Positions 1 to 7,416 of a stretch of 10,185 nucleotides of DNA are shown here, in pieces (position 1 is the stretch's first letter; each line of letters begins with the position of its first letter). The position numbers were made by a program, and so were the translations under genes. Below the pieces are notes generated by a model. The model did not search any database, had not been told where the DNA came from, and saw only the letters and a list, made by a program, of their open reading frames with translations. Source of the DNA: Chloroflexota bacterium (GTDB lineage: Bacteria > Chloroflexota > Dehalococcoidia > UBA6926 > JACQUM01). The DNA lies in assembly GCA_016210295.1 (NCBI GenBank), contig JACQUM010000015.1, positions 1 to 10,185 on the forward strand, in the 5' to 3' direction.

Positions 1-781
1 CCACGGGGCCGATGAACAGGAGGGCAAAGATGGCGAGCAGGGTGCCGAAGCCGGTGTTGAGGGATCGGGCCGCCGTCTCGAGGATGCTGAAGTTCACCAC
101 GGAAGGGAAGTCCCTCGCCGTGCGGCGCTGGACGTTCTCCCGGATCCTGTCGAAGACGACGATGGTGTCGTTGACGCTGTAGCCCAGGGTAGTCAGCACG
201 CCGATGAGGAAGAGGGTGTTGAGCTCGATGGCGACGCCGAACTTAATGAGGATGCTGGAGACGGCGAAGACCATCACGATATCGTGGACAAGGGCGACGA
301 TGGCCGTGACGCCGTAGCGGAAGGCTCCCTGGACGCTGCGGAAGGCGAGGGCGACGTAACCCAGAATGCCGACGACGGAGGCCAGGACGGCGATGGTCCC
401 GTCCCTCACCTGCTCCCGGGCGAGGGCGGGGCCCACGGCGTAGAACTCGGGGTTGGTGGACAGCGGGCCGAACCTTGCCTCCAGGGCCGTGCGGATGGCC
501 TGTTGCTGGCCGCTGACATCCTGGGAGGAGGGGAGGCGGAGGAAGAAGTCGCTACCGCCCAGGCCCTGGACACTGGCGCTGGGTAACCCACCCTGACCAA
601 GCGCCTCCTCCACATCGGCGCGCTGGGTGCCCTCGGGGAGGGAGACCGTCGCCGTCGTTCCGCTGGAGAACTCGATGCCCCAGCGGAGCCCGGGTGGAAT
701 GAACAGGATGGCCAGGCCCCCGATGGTCACAATGAGGGAGAAGATGAAGTAAAAGCGCCGCCTTCCCATCAAGTCGATCAC
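1..781 (-). CDS. secF: Protein translocase subunit SecF, 3' end cut by window edge
   Basis: SecF pairs with SecD in the SecDF membrane complex, which uses the proton gradient to help pull proteins out of the SecYEG channel. The 260 residues present show a first membrane helix at about 12-29, an extracytoplasmic P1-type domain, and further hydrophobic segments at about 128-147, 154-176, 188-209 and 243-260. The SecF signature GYSVNDTIVVFDRIRE lies at 200-215. The early family motif, often GIDFxGG, reads GIEFSSG at 35-41. I chose the GTG at 781 because GAGGAG (790-795) sits 8 bases upstream; an in-frame ATG at 769 has no comparable site. The gene starts 19 bases after the secD stop, so the two are surely co-transcribed. 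About 40 C-terminal residues are probably missing beyond position 1, given a usual length near 300. Confidence 0.95.
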   Translation of the reverse strand, partial: MIDLMGRRRFYFIFSLIVTIGGLAILFIPPGLRWGIEFSSGTTATVSLPEGTQRADVEEALGQGGLPSASVQGLGGSDFFLRLPSSQDVSGQQQAIRTALEARFGPLSTNPEFYAVGPALAREQVRDGTIAVLASVVGILGYVALAFRSVQGAFRYGVTAIVALVHDIVMVFAVSSILIKFGVAIELNTLFLIGVLTTLGYSVNDTIVVFDRIRENVQRRTARDFPSVVNFSILETAARSLNTGFGTLLAIFALLFIGPV

Positions 782-800
782 AGGTTCTTCTCCTCACATC

Positions 801-2117
801 TCAGGGAGTCAGAAAGCCCCTGCGGGCCAAGAGGGCGCTGGATAGCGCCGCCCGCATGAAGGACCGGGTCACGACCAGAGCGGTGAACATGCTGAGGACG
901 ACGCCGATGAAGAGCGTCACGGCGAACCCCATGACTAGGGGAATGCCCAGGCGGTCGGCGAACCAGAAGAGGATGCCCGTGGTAATGAGAGTGGTCAGAT
1001 TGCTGTCCCGGATGGCGGGCCACGCGCGGTCGAAGGCGCTGTCCATGGCGGCCCCCAGGCTCCGCCCCAGGCGCACCTCTTCCTTCAGCCGCTCGAAGAC
1101 CAGGACGTTGGCGTCGATGGCCATGCCGATGGAGAGGACTAGGCCGGCGATGCCCGCCAGGGTCAGGGTGACAGGCACGAGCTTGAAGATGGCGAGCATG
1201 AAGACGGCGTACAGGAGCAGGGCCACGGCGGCGAGGAACCCAGGGAGCCTGTAGTAGGAGGTGATGAAGAAGGCGACCAGGAAGAAACCGATGACTCCGG
1301 CGACGACCCCCTTCTCTAGCACATCGGCGCCCAGGGTGGGGTCCACATCCCTTTGAGAGATGGGCTCCTTCTGAAGAGGAGTAGGGAAGGCGCCGGCGTT
1401 GAGCTGAATGGCCAGGATCCGCGCTTGCTCCAGGTCCAGTCCCGTGATTCTCGGGCGCTGGTTAGCCTGGATCTCCGCCTGGATGATGGGCGCAGAGACG
1501 AGCTGGTCGTCGAGGAAGATCCCGAGAGGCTTCAGGAGGTTGCGACGGCTGATCTCCTGGAAGGCCCTGCCTCCCACGTCGTTGAACTCCAGGATCACCT
1601 CGGGCGTCCCCAGTTGGGGATCGAACGACACGGTGGCGGAGTCGGGGACGAGGAGCGCCCCCGTTAGGGTCACCTGCCTGTTGTCCACCGTCGCCTGGGC
1701 CTTCTGCCAGGTCGTCGCGCCCTGCGCGTCTATGATCTGCTCCCGGAAGTCGAGATCGGCGGGCGCGCCGATGAGGTTCTTGGCGGCCTGGACGTCTCGA
1801 ACGCCGGGGAGCTGCACGAGGACCCGGTTCGGGTCCTGCTTCTGGACGAGGGGCTCGGTGACGCCGAACTCGTCCACTCTTTGGCGAATGATGTTCACGA
1901 TGCCTTCCATTTCCTCGGGCGTCGGGTTCGGCTTCACTGTTTCGTAGATAAGGTGAGTCCCGCCTTTCAGGTCCAGTCCCAGAGTGAGGCCGAGAGGGGA
2001 GTCGAAGGTGCCCCGTTCCAGGGGGCCCAGGCGGAACCGGGGAATGGAGAGGGCGGCCACGGAGAGCAGCGCCAAGACGAAGATGATCGCCAGGGCGATG
2101 ATGGTCTGTCGTCTCAT
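801..2117 (-). CDS. secD: Protein translocase subunit SecD
   Basis: SecD is the larger partner of SecF in the membrane complex that assists late steps of Sec-dependent export. The 438-residue product has an N-terminal membrane helix (about 6-25), then the conserved LGLDLKGG (46-53) and IRQRVDEFGVTEP (77-89) of the first periplasmic domain. A C-terminal bundle of about five helices begins near residue 270. The family signature GMAIDANVLVFERLKEE is at 331-347, in the region carrying the acidic residue linked to proton coupling. It is much shorter than the 615-residue E. coli protein, as is common in Gram-positive bacteria and Chloroflexota, because the large periplasmic insertion is reduced. 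The ATG overlaps the cca stop as ATGA, implying translational coupling. An AAGGA-like site lies about 9 bases upstream. Confidence 0.97.
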   Translation of the reverse strand: MRRQTIIALAIIFVLALLSVAALSIPRFRLGPLERGTFDSPLGLTLGLDLKGGTHLIYETVKPNPTPEEMEGIVNIIRQRVDEFGVTEPLVQKQDPNRVLVQLPGVRDVQAAKNLIGAPADLDFREQIIDAQGATTWQKAQATVDNRQVTLTGALLVPDSATVSFDPQLGTPEVILEFNDVGGRAFQEISRRNLLKPLGIFLDDQLVSAPIIQAEIQANQRPRITGLDLEQARILAIQLNAGAFPTPLQKEPISQRDVDPTLGADVLEKGVVAGVIGFFLVAFFITSYYRLPGFLAAVALLLYAVFMLAIFKLVPVTLTLAGIAGLVLSIGMAIDANVLVFERLKEEVRLGRSLGAAMDSAFDRAWPAIRDSNLTTLITTGILFWFADRLGIPLVMGFAVTLFIGVVLSMFTALVVTRSFMRAALSSALLARRGFLTP

Positions 2118-3628
2118 GGGAGCGGTTCCTTCTCTACGACGTTTCCAGCTTTCGTCTCAGATTGCAAACGCTGGGCCAGTGCCAGGGCTTCATCTCGAGA
2201 CGAGACCTCGCCCGCCGCCTGGGCCTCTCGGACTGCTTCCAGAAGCTCGCCCACGCGCGGGCCGGGCGGGAGGCGCAGCGCCTCCATCAGGTCCGTCCCC
2301 GTGACGAGTTTGGGTGGAGCGACAATACGCTCGTCCTGGGAGCGCATCTCCTGGATGGCGGCGATGAGGCGGGTGTGCTGCCGCCAGTCGTCCTCCTCGA
2401 TCCGGGGGCCGCGGGCGGCCAGGTAGTCGGCCAGGGAGAGGTAGAGGGTGGCCGTGGCCGCCTCTTCCAGGTCGCGGTGGTAGCGGTACACCGCCCGCCG
2501 GGTGGGAGGCTCCAGGTTCTGGCTGACCTGCATGGGTCGGAGGTGGTCCTCCACCATGGCGCATCCGAGACGTACCTCGTGGCGGCTGAGGTGGAGGCGC
2601 TCCATGACCTTCTGGAGGACCTCTGCCCCTTGGGTGGCATGACCGAGGAAGCGCGTCCTTCCGGTGGGTTCGAGGCTCTTGGTCTGGGGCTTCGCGACGT
2701 CGTGGAAGAGAGCCGCGAGCTTGGCGATGGCCGCGAGACTGCGCCCAGTGCTGGTCTCCGTGGCGAAGTACTGGTCGAGAGAGGAGTCCCAGGGTATCTC
2801 TGAGAGGGTGGGGTCTGCGATACGCGTCTGGGCAGAGAAGATGCGCTCTAAGTAGCCCACGGTCTCCAGGCAGTGGTCGAAGACGTCCCAGTAGTGCTCG
2901 GGCGTCTGGCTCACCCCCTTGGCCGGGGCGAGCTCCGGGAAGACGGCGCAGAGGAGCCCCAGAGCATCGAGAAGCCGAAGAGAAGCAAGCGAGTCGGGCA
3001 GGGCGAGGATGCGGACGATCTCGTCTCGAACGCGCTCGCCGGAAACGCGGGCGACCTCCCCGGCGTGTGCCTGAATCCATTGATGGGTCCTCTCCTCGAT
3101 GGCGAAGCGGAGCTGTCCGGCGAGACGGACAGCTCGAAGAAGGCGGGCGGGATCGTCCACCAGGACCTCCTCGCGCAAGGCCCGGATCCGGCGTGCCGCG
3201 ATGTCGTCCTGACCGTGGAAGGGGTCGATCAGCGCCGTCCTGTCGGCACCCAGAGGTAGCGCCATGGCGTCGATGGTGAAGTCGCGGCGGGCCAGGTCTT
3301 CCTCGAGGGAGGAATCGGTGCGAGAGATGTCGAAGGTGAAGGTCGCGCCTGTCTGAGAGTCTGTCAAAAGAGCGCGGCCCACGCGACGCTCTTCATTGAG
3401 GGGATAGTAGGCTCCCCCCAGGGCATCGGCCAGGGCGCGGGCGGTGCCAAGAGAGTCGCCTTCGACAAGGGTGATATCGACGTCGTTGGTCGGGCGCCCC
3501 AGCAGCAGGTCGCGGACGTAGCCGCCGACGATGTAGGCGCGCCCGCGCTGGCGAGACAGGACCTTGCTCGCCCGAATCAGGACGCTGTCCATCGCGTTGG
3601 AAGGGATGTGCGTGAGCGTCGCCTTCAT
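2114..3628 (-). CDS. cca: tRNA nucleotidyltransferase (CCA-adding enzyme type) with HD domain
   Basis: This is a class II nucleotidyltransferase-fold protein of the family that adds or repairs the CCA end of tRNAs. A poly(A) polymerase role within the same family cannot be excluded. In the 504-residue product the catalytic core has GGYVRD (35-40), the metal-binding DVD (49-51), RRDFTIDAMAL (114-124), DPFHGQDDI (135-143) and DDPARLLRAVRLA (158-170). A central HD phosphohydrolase-like domain follows, with FHDVAKP at 308-314. The tail (about 435-490) resembles the family's C-terminal helical region. The reading frame stays open upstream to 3934, but those codons lie across def and carry no family sequence. 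The ATG at 3628 overlaps the def stop as ATGA and is the best start. Its only nearby Shine-Dalgarno-like stretch (GGAG) abuts the ATG, so initiation probably depends on coupling to def. Confidence 0.9.
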   Translation of the reverse strand: MKATLTHIPSNAMDSVLIRASKVLSRQRGRAYIVGGYVRDLLLGRPTNDVDITLVEGDSLGTARALADALGGAYYPLNEERRVGRALLTDSQTGATFTFDISRTDSSLEEDLARRDFTIDAMALPLGADRTALIDPFHGQDDIAARRIRALREEVLVDDPARLLRAVRLAGQLRFAIEERTHQWIQAHAGEVARVSGERVRDEIVRILALPDSLASLRLLDALGLLCAVFPELAPAKGVSQTPEHYWDVFDHCLETVGYLERIFSAQTRIADPTLSEIPWDSSLDQYFATETSTGRSLAAIAKLAALFHDVAKPQTKSLEPTGRTRFLGHATQGAEVLQKVMERLHLSRHEVRLGCAMVEDHLRPMQVSQNLEPPTRRAVYRYHRDLEEAATATLYLSLADYLAARGPRIEEDDWRQHTRLIAAIQEMRSQDERIVAPPKLVTGTDLMEALRLPPGPRVGELLEAVREAQAAGEVSSRDEALALAQRLQSETKAGNVVEKEPLP

Positions 3629-4221
3629 CTCCGTCGGATGACTGGCGGTGCGGGCCTGCGCATTCGCCAGACGGTCTCCGTGTCCGGCGTTCCGTGGGGA
3701 GCGGCGGGGGTCTGTCCCTCCGGGCCGGCGAGCACCGGGCTCCGCAGCGCCTCCACCGCCTCCATGCGGTCTATGTAGAGAGTCCCGTTGAGATGGTCGG
3801 TCTCGTGCTCGAGAGCCTGGGCCAGCAGGCCCTCGGCGTGGAGACGGTACTCTCTTCCCGCGCGGTCCTGGGCCTTGGCAACCACCTTGACCGAGCGCTG
3901 GAGCTTCCCGCGAAACCCGGGGATGCTCAGGCATCCCTCGTCCACCTCGCGCTCGCCGCTCCGCCGCACGATCTCCGGGTTGATGAGGACGTACGTGTCG
4001 GTCGTGTCCTCCTCTCCTTCTTCCTGGCGTGGGATCCCGATGACTGCGATGCGGAGGTGGGACCCCACCTGGTTGGCGGCCAGGCCCACGCCGTGCTCGT
4101 GGCGCATGGTCTCGAACATGTTGTCAATGAGCCTTTGCAGGGAGGGCCCAAAAGAGGAGACCCTGCGGGCCTTCTCGCGCAGAACAGGGTCCCGCCGGTC
4201 AACCAGGGGAAGGACCGCCAC
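3625..4221 (-). CDS. def: Peptide deformylase
   Basis: Peptide deformylase removes the formyl group from the initiator methionine of new proteins in the cytoplasm. All three family motifs are present. Numbered from the GTG at 4221 they are GVGLAANQ (44-51), EGCLSIP (95-101, metal ligand Cys97) and HETDH (139-143, metal ligands His139 and His143, catalytic Glu140). I prefer the GTG at 4221 to the upstream ATG at 4251 for three reasons. GGAGGG lies 8 bases before the GTG. The resulting start, (M)AVLPLVDRRDPVLR, matches the usual deformylase beginning. The predicted transcription start falls only about 8 bases before the ATG. The last 40 or so residues form a Pro/Arg-rich tail beyond the catalytic core. 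The stop overlaps the cca start as ATGA. Confidence 0.95.
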   Translation of the reverse strand: MAVLPLVDRRDPVLREKARRVSSFGPSLQRLIDNMFETMRHEHGVGLAANQVGSHLRIAVIGIPRQEEGEEDTTDTYVLINPEIVRRSGEREVDEGCLSIPGFRGKLQRSVKVVAKAQDRAGREYRLHAEGLLAQALEHETDHLNGTLYIDRMEAVEALRSPVLAGPEGQTPAAPHGTPDTETVWRMRRPAPPVIRRR

Positions 4222-4229
4222 GCTTGCCG

Positions 4230-4235
4230 CCCTCC
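4230..4235 (-). promoter_or_regulatory. Ribosome binding site that sets the def start
   Basis: GGAGGG on the minus strand, 8 bases before the GTG at 4221. It lies inside the 10-codon extension that would be coding if def began at the ATG at 4251, and that ATG has no recognisable site of its own. Confidence 0.75.
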
Positions 4236-4265
4236 GAGATGTTGTTCCCATGCAGACTCTCGGCG

Positions 4266-4294
4266 ATTATATCTGCGCCTCGCGACCGTGTAAA
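4266..4294 (-). promoter_or_regulatory. Sigma70-type promoter for def-cca-secD-secF
   Basis: On the minus strand, TTTACA (4289-4294, five of six matches to TTGACA) is separated by exactly 17 bases (4272-4288) from a perfect TATAAT (4266-4271). The expected transcription start is near 4259, which gives a leader of about 38 bases to the GTG of def. It is the clearest promoter in the window and probably drives def, cca, secD and secF as one unit. No experimental evidence is available. Confidence 0.8.
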
Positions 4295-4339
4295 GCGCCG
4301 CTCATCTGGCTGGCTTCTCAGAGCAGTGCACCGAAAAGA

Positions 4340-4463
4340 CCCTTCGACCATCCCCCTGTCCCCCTTCCCAGCCAGGAAGGGGGTGGAAGTTATATTGGGG
4401 GGGTTACCCCCAGACCCCCAGCAGAGGGGCGAAGCCCCTCTGCACCCTCCTTTTCAACACCCT
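4340..4463. repeat. Compact intergenic palindromic element with three hairpins
   Basis: Three inverted repeats are packed between the priA stop and the def promoter. The first is a 9-bp stem, CCCCCTTCC (4360-4368) with GGAAGGGGG (4375-4383) and a 6-base loop. The second is a G-run/C-run stem, 4399-4403 with 4407-4411, with a 3-base loop. The third is a perfect 10-bp stem, GCAGAGGGGC (4421-4430) with GCCCCTCTGC (4434-4443), and a 3-base loop. None is followed by a T run on the minus strand, so it is not a textbook terminator, although it could still end or shield the priA transcript. The layout resembles dispersed REP-like elements I recall from Dehalococcoidia genomes. Only one copy is visible here, so the repeat status and outer limits are inferred. 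Confidence 0.6.
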
Positions 4464-4464
4464 G

Positions 4465-6909
4465 TTAGAGCAGCGCGCCGGCGTCCACGTCTATGACCCA
4501 ACCTGGGGGGAAAGAGATAGGAGCCAGGAGGTCCGTCGGGTCGGAGGCGGCGACGAGGACGTGCCAGCGGTAGCGCCCCCGGACTCTCTCGATGAAGGCG
4601 CTGGTGGGGCCGAGGACTCTCACGCCGCTCAGGCCGCGGCGCCTCACCTCTTCGCTCAGCAAGCGGCCTACACGCTCCGCCTCTCGCTGGCAGGCCTCGG
4701 CGTTGGGATGGAGGTAGACCAGTCGCGCCAGACGAGAGTAGGGCGGGTATCCGTGCTCCTGCCGGAAGGCGGTCTCCTGCTCGTAGAAGGCGCGGTAGTC
4801 CTGAGTGGCCGCGGCGCGAATGGCGTAATGTTCGGGCTGGTATGTCTGGAGGACGACGTTGCCTGGAGCCGTCCCCCGCCCGGCTCTCCCAGCGACCTGG
4901 GCGAGGACCTGGAAGGTCCGTTCCGCCGCACGGAAGTCGGGAAGATGGAGGCCCACGTCGGCGTTGATGACGCCCACCAGGGTCACGTCGGGCATATCGA
5001 GGCCCTTGGCCAGCATCTGCGTGCCCACGAGGACGTTCGCTTCTTGGTGCAGAAAGGCTCCGAGAATGGCCTCGTGCTCTTCCGGGGTGCGGGCGGTGTC
5101 CCTGTCCCACCGCAGCACCCGGGCAGCGGAAAAGGAGCGGGTCACCTCCTCCGCCAGGCGCTGGGTCCCCAGCCCCAGCGGGCGGATGCGGGCGCTACCG
5201 CAAGCGGGGCAGGCGGAAGGGGCTTGCCTCTTCCTGCCGCACTGGTGGCAAGCGAGCCGACCGTCTTCATGGTAGGTGAGGGGCACCGAACAGCGTTGGC
5301 ACCGAACGGCGTGGCCGCACTGACGACACTGGAACGAGGCGGCGGCGCCACGCCGGTTGAGGAAGAGGATGGCCTGCTGGCCACGCCCGAGCGTCTCTTC
5401 GAGAGAGCGGCGGAGTGCGCCGCTGAAGATGCTGCGGTTCCCGGCCTTCAGCTCTTCCCGCAAGTCCACCACGTGCACCTGGGGTAGGGAGCGCCCTTTC
5501 CCGGGGCCGCCGCCGTCCTGCGACAGGGGGACGCGCTCGGGAAGCTCCAGCAGACGGTACTCCTGTCGGAGGGCCCGGTACATGGTCTCCACGGAGGGCG
5601 TGGCGCTGCCCAGGAGGACGACGGCCCCGCTCTGCCTGCCCAGCTCCAGAGCGACCTCCCGTGCATGATAGCGCGGCGACTGCTCCTCCTGTTTGTAGGT
5701 GCCCTCGTGCTCCTCGTCCAAGACAATGAGCCCAAGCTCCGGCTGGGGGGAGAAGACAGCCCGTCGTGAGCCGATGACCACAAGGTAGCGTCCCTCTTTG
5801 ATGCCCCACCACTGGTCGTGCTGCTCGCCGAGAGACAGGCCGCTGTGGAGGACGGCAACCTGGCCTGGAAAGCGGCCCCAGAACCGCTCGATGGTCTGGG
5901 CGGTGAGGGCGATCTCCGGCACCAGGACGATGGCCCTCTTTCCCATCTCCCGCGCCCGCGCCAAGGCTCGCAAATAGACCTCCGTCTTCCCGCTTCCCGT
6001 TACCCCATGAAGAAGGAAGGCTGAGGGTTCGCCTCGCTCCAGGGCTCGAGCGATCTCTTGAAAGGCTCCCTCCTGGTGAGGCGTGAGGGTGGGGGGAAGG
6101 GTAGGGGAGAACCGGCGCCCGGCGAGAGGGTCGCGGGGCACGACGCGGCTCTGAGAGGCGAGAAGCCCCCGAGCGAGAAGAGTCCGGAGGGCGACGAGAG
6201 AGGCCCCTGTTCGTAGGCGGATTTCCAGGCTGGGAAGCGCGGAGTCGCTGCCGGCGAGCAGCTCGAGGACCTCTGCTTGGCGGACGGCGCCGGCCTTTCG
6301 CAGCTCCGTGGCCTTGAGACGCGCCTCGTCCGGAGGGACGGCCAGGCCGAGGAAGGAGACCGCATGGGGCCGGACGCGCGGCCCCATCAACCCTTCTGAG
6401 CGGACGAGGGCCCCTTTCCTCTCCAGGGCGCTCAGGGCTCGCCCTGCGGACGCCCCCAGAGTCCGGCGCAGGAGCCTCCCATCCACCTTGCCGCTCCTCG
6501 AGAGGAGCTCCAGGACGGCTCGCTGGGCTTGGGGAAGAGGTGTCTGGGAGAGTTCACGGCCCTTCTCCGAGAGAGAGAACATCTGGCGCTGACGACGTTC
6601 GAAGCCAGGTGGCAGCATTGGTTGGAGGGCGTCGAAGAGGGGGCAGAGGTAGTAGCTGCTCAGCCAGCGGGCGAGGAAGAGGTGTGTCGCCGAGAGGAGG
6701 GGCTCTGGATGGACGAGCCCCTCGAGGGGCCGGACCTCCTCCACCTGGGCTTTCTCCGTCAGGGCAAGGACGACGCCTTGGAGGCGCTGTCGGCCAAAGG
6801 GGACCCAGACGCCGCACCCAGGCCCGACGGGGAGGTGAGAGGGAACGCTGTAGCTAAACGCCCGCTGCCCCGCGCCGGGGGAGTTCACGGCGACGTCGGC
6901 GTAGGCCAT
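4465..6909 (-). CDS. priA: Primosomal protein N', replication restart helicase PriA
   Basis: PriA recognises stalled or collapsed replication forks and reloads the replicative helicase. The 814-residue product has the N-terminal fork-binding domain (from about residue 4), a winged-helix-like region (about 120-250) and a superfamily 2 helicase core. Walker A is GVTGSGKT (302-309), the DEEH box is at 398-401, GSATPS is at 434-439 and QVAGRAGRG is at 671-679. Inside the second helicase lobe, eight cysteines (528, 531, 537, 540, 554, 557, 567, 570) form the two zinc-binding sites typical of PriA. The length is within the family range. The start 18 bases after the rplS stop gives the expected N-terminus, but I see no strong ribosome site close to it. 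Confidence 0.97.
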   Translation of the reverse strand: MAYADVAVNSPGAGQRAFSYSVPSHLPVGPGCGVWVPFGRQRLQGVVLALTEKAQVEEVRPLEGLVHPEPLLSATHLFLARWLSSYYLCPLFDALQPMLPPGFERRQRQMFSLSEKGRELSQTPLPQAQRAVLELLSRSGKVDGRLLRRTLGASAGRALSALERKGALVRSEGLMGPRVRPHAVSFLGLAVPPDEARLKATELRKAGAVRQAEVLELLAGSDSALPSLEIRLRTGASLVALRTLLARGLLASQSRVVPRDPLAGRRFSPTLPPTLTPHQEGAFQEIARALERGEPSAFLLHGVTGSGKTEVYLRALARAREMGKRAIVLVPEIALTAQTIERFWGRFPGQVAVLHSGLSLGEQHDQWWGIKEGRYLVVIGSRRAVFSPQPELGLIVLDEEHEGTYKQEEQSPRYHAREVALELGRQSGAVVLLGSATPSVETMYRALRQEYRLLELPERVPLSQDGGGPGKGRSLPQVHVVDLREELKAGNRSIFSGALRRSLEETLGRGQQAILFLNRRGAAASFQCRQCGHAVRCQRCSVPLTYHEDGRLACHQCGRKRQAPSACPACGSARIRPLGLGTQRLAEEVTRSFSAARVLRWDRDTARTPEEHEAILGAFLHQEANVLVGTQMLAKGLDMPDVTLVGVINADVGLHLPDFRAAERTFQVLAQVAGRAGRGTAPGNVVLQTYQPEHYAIRAAATQDYRAFYEQETAFRQEHGYPPYSRLARLVYLHPNAEACQREAERVGRLLSEEVRRRGLSGVRVLGPTSAFIERVRGRYRWHVLVAASDPTDLLAPISFPPGWVIDVDAGALL

Positions 6910-6927
6910 GCCGTTGTCGAGGGCGCG

Positions 6928-7320
6928 CTACTCCTGAGCGCCGCTTGCCTCTGAGGGAGTGTCGCTCTTGTTGGGCTTTGGAGTGGTCTTCTCTCGGATC
7001 CGAGCGGCTTTGCCGCGACGTTCTCGCAAGTAGTAGAGGCGGGCGCGGCGGACACGCCCTCGGCGCAACATCTCGACCTTCTCCAGACGGGGAGAGTGGA
7101 ACAGGAAGGTCCGCTCCACGCCGATCCCTTGGAAAACGTTCCGCACGGTGAAGTTGGCTGCGGCGCCTTTCCCGCTCATTCGCTGGACGACCCCTTGCAA
7201 GACCTGTGTCCTCGTCCGATCGCCCTCTACCACGCGAACGGAGACCCGGACGGTGTCTCCGGGACGCATGTCGGCGACGTTTGGGTTCCGCTTGAGTCCA
7301 AGGAGGTTTGTGGTGTCCAT
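6928..7320 (-). CDS. rplS: 50S ribosomal protein L19
   Basis: L19 is a large-subunit ribosomal protein located at the interface with the small subunit. The 130-residue product follows the family pattern: GDTVRVSVRVVEG (21-33), FTVRNVFQGIGVERTF (about 57-72), LHSP-like FHSP, then the basic RRGRVRRARLYYLR stretch and GKAARI. The acidic, Ser/Thr-rich tail of about 20 residues after GKAARIRE goes beyond the usual end of L19. The start has AAGG 5 bases upstream. rplS follows trmD, an order conserved in many bacteria. The 97-base gap between them holds a promoter candidate, so rplS and priA may also be expressed independently of trmD. Confidence 0.97.
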   Translation of the reverse strand: MDTTNLLGLKRNPNVADMRPGDTVRVSVRVVEGDRTRTQVLQGVVQRMSGKGAAANFTVRNVFQGIGVERTFLFHSPRLEKVEMLRRGRVRRARLYYLRERRGKAARIREKTTPKPNKSDTPSEASGAQE

Positions 7321-7358
7321 GAGGGCCTTCTCTAACTACCGTCGTGGGATGCTGCCAA

Positions 7359-7367
7359 AGTATAGCA
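7359..7367 (-). promoter_or_regulatory. Extended -10 promoter candidate for rplS
   Basis: The minus strand reads TGCTATACT: an extended -10 TGn followed by TATACT, a five of six match to TATAAT. No good -35 is found at 16-18 bases, but extended -10 promoters often do without one. The predicted leader to the rplS ATG is about 32 bases. This would let the ribosomal gene be expressed separately from mogA-trmD. Confidence 0.5.
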
Positions 7368-7384
7368 GAAAAGCCCAGAGGGCT
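7368..7384 (-). terminator. Weak hairpin plus short U run after trmD
   Basis: On the minus strand AGCCC (7380-7384) and GGGCT (7372-7376) form a 5-bp stem with a UCU loop, running into a short UUUU tract. The stem is short and the tract brief. It might attenuate trmD transcripts just before the rplS promoter candidate, but it could be chance. Confidence 0.25.
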
Positions 7385-7416
7385 GGAAGGCCGCGCGGCC
7401 TGCCTCGGGCGGCTGC

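Noticed and set aside
3629..3934. Upstream extension of the cca reading frame
   Set aside because: The extra 102 codons overlap def in another frame and encode low-complexity Pro/Arg/Gly sequence with no family match; the ATGA start at 3628 explains the gene.
4561..5487. Long plus-strand open frame (308 codons) opposite priA
   Set aside because: It lies fully antisense to a clear priA with all helicase and zinc motifs. Its translation has no recognisable domain, and such open frames are expected in GC-rich DNA.
7389..7400. Perfect palindrome GGCCGCGCGGCC
   Set aside because: It has no loop, is only 12 bases long and lies in very GC-rich DNA, so chance is the simplest explanation.
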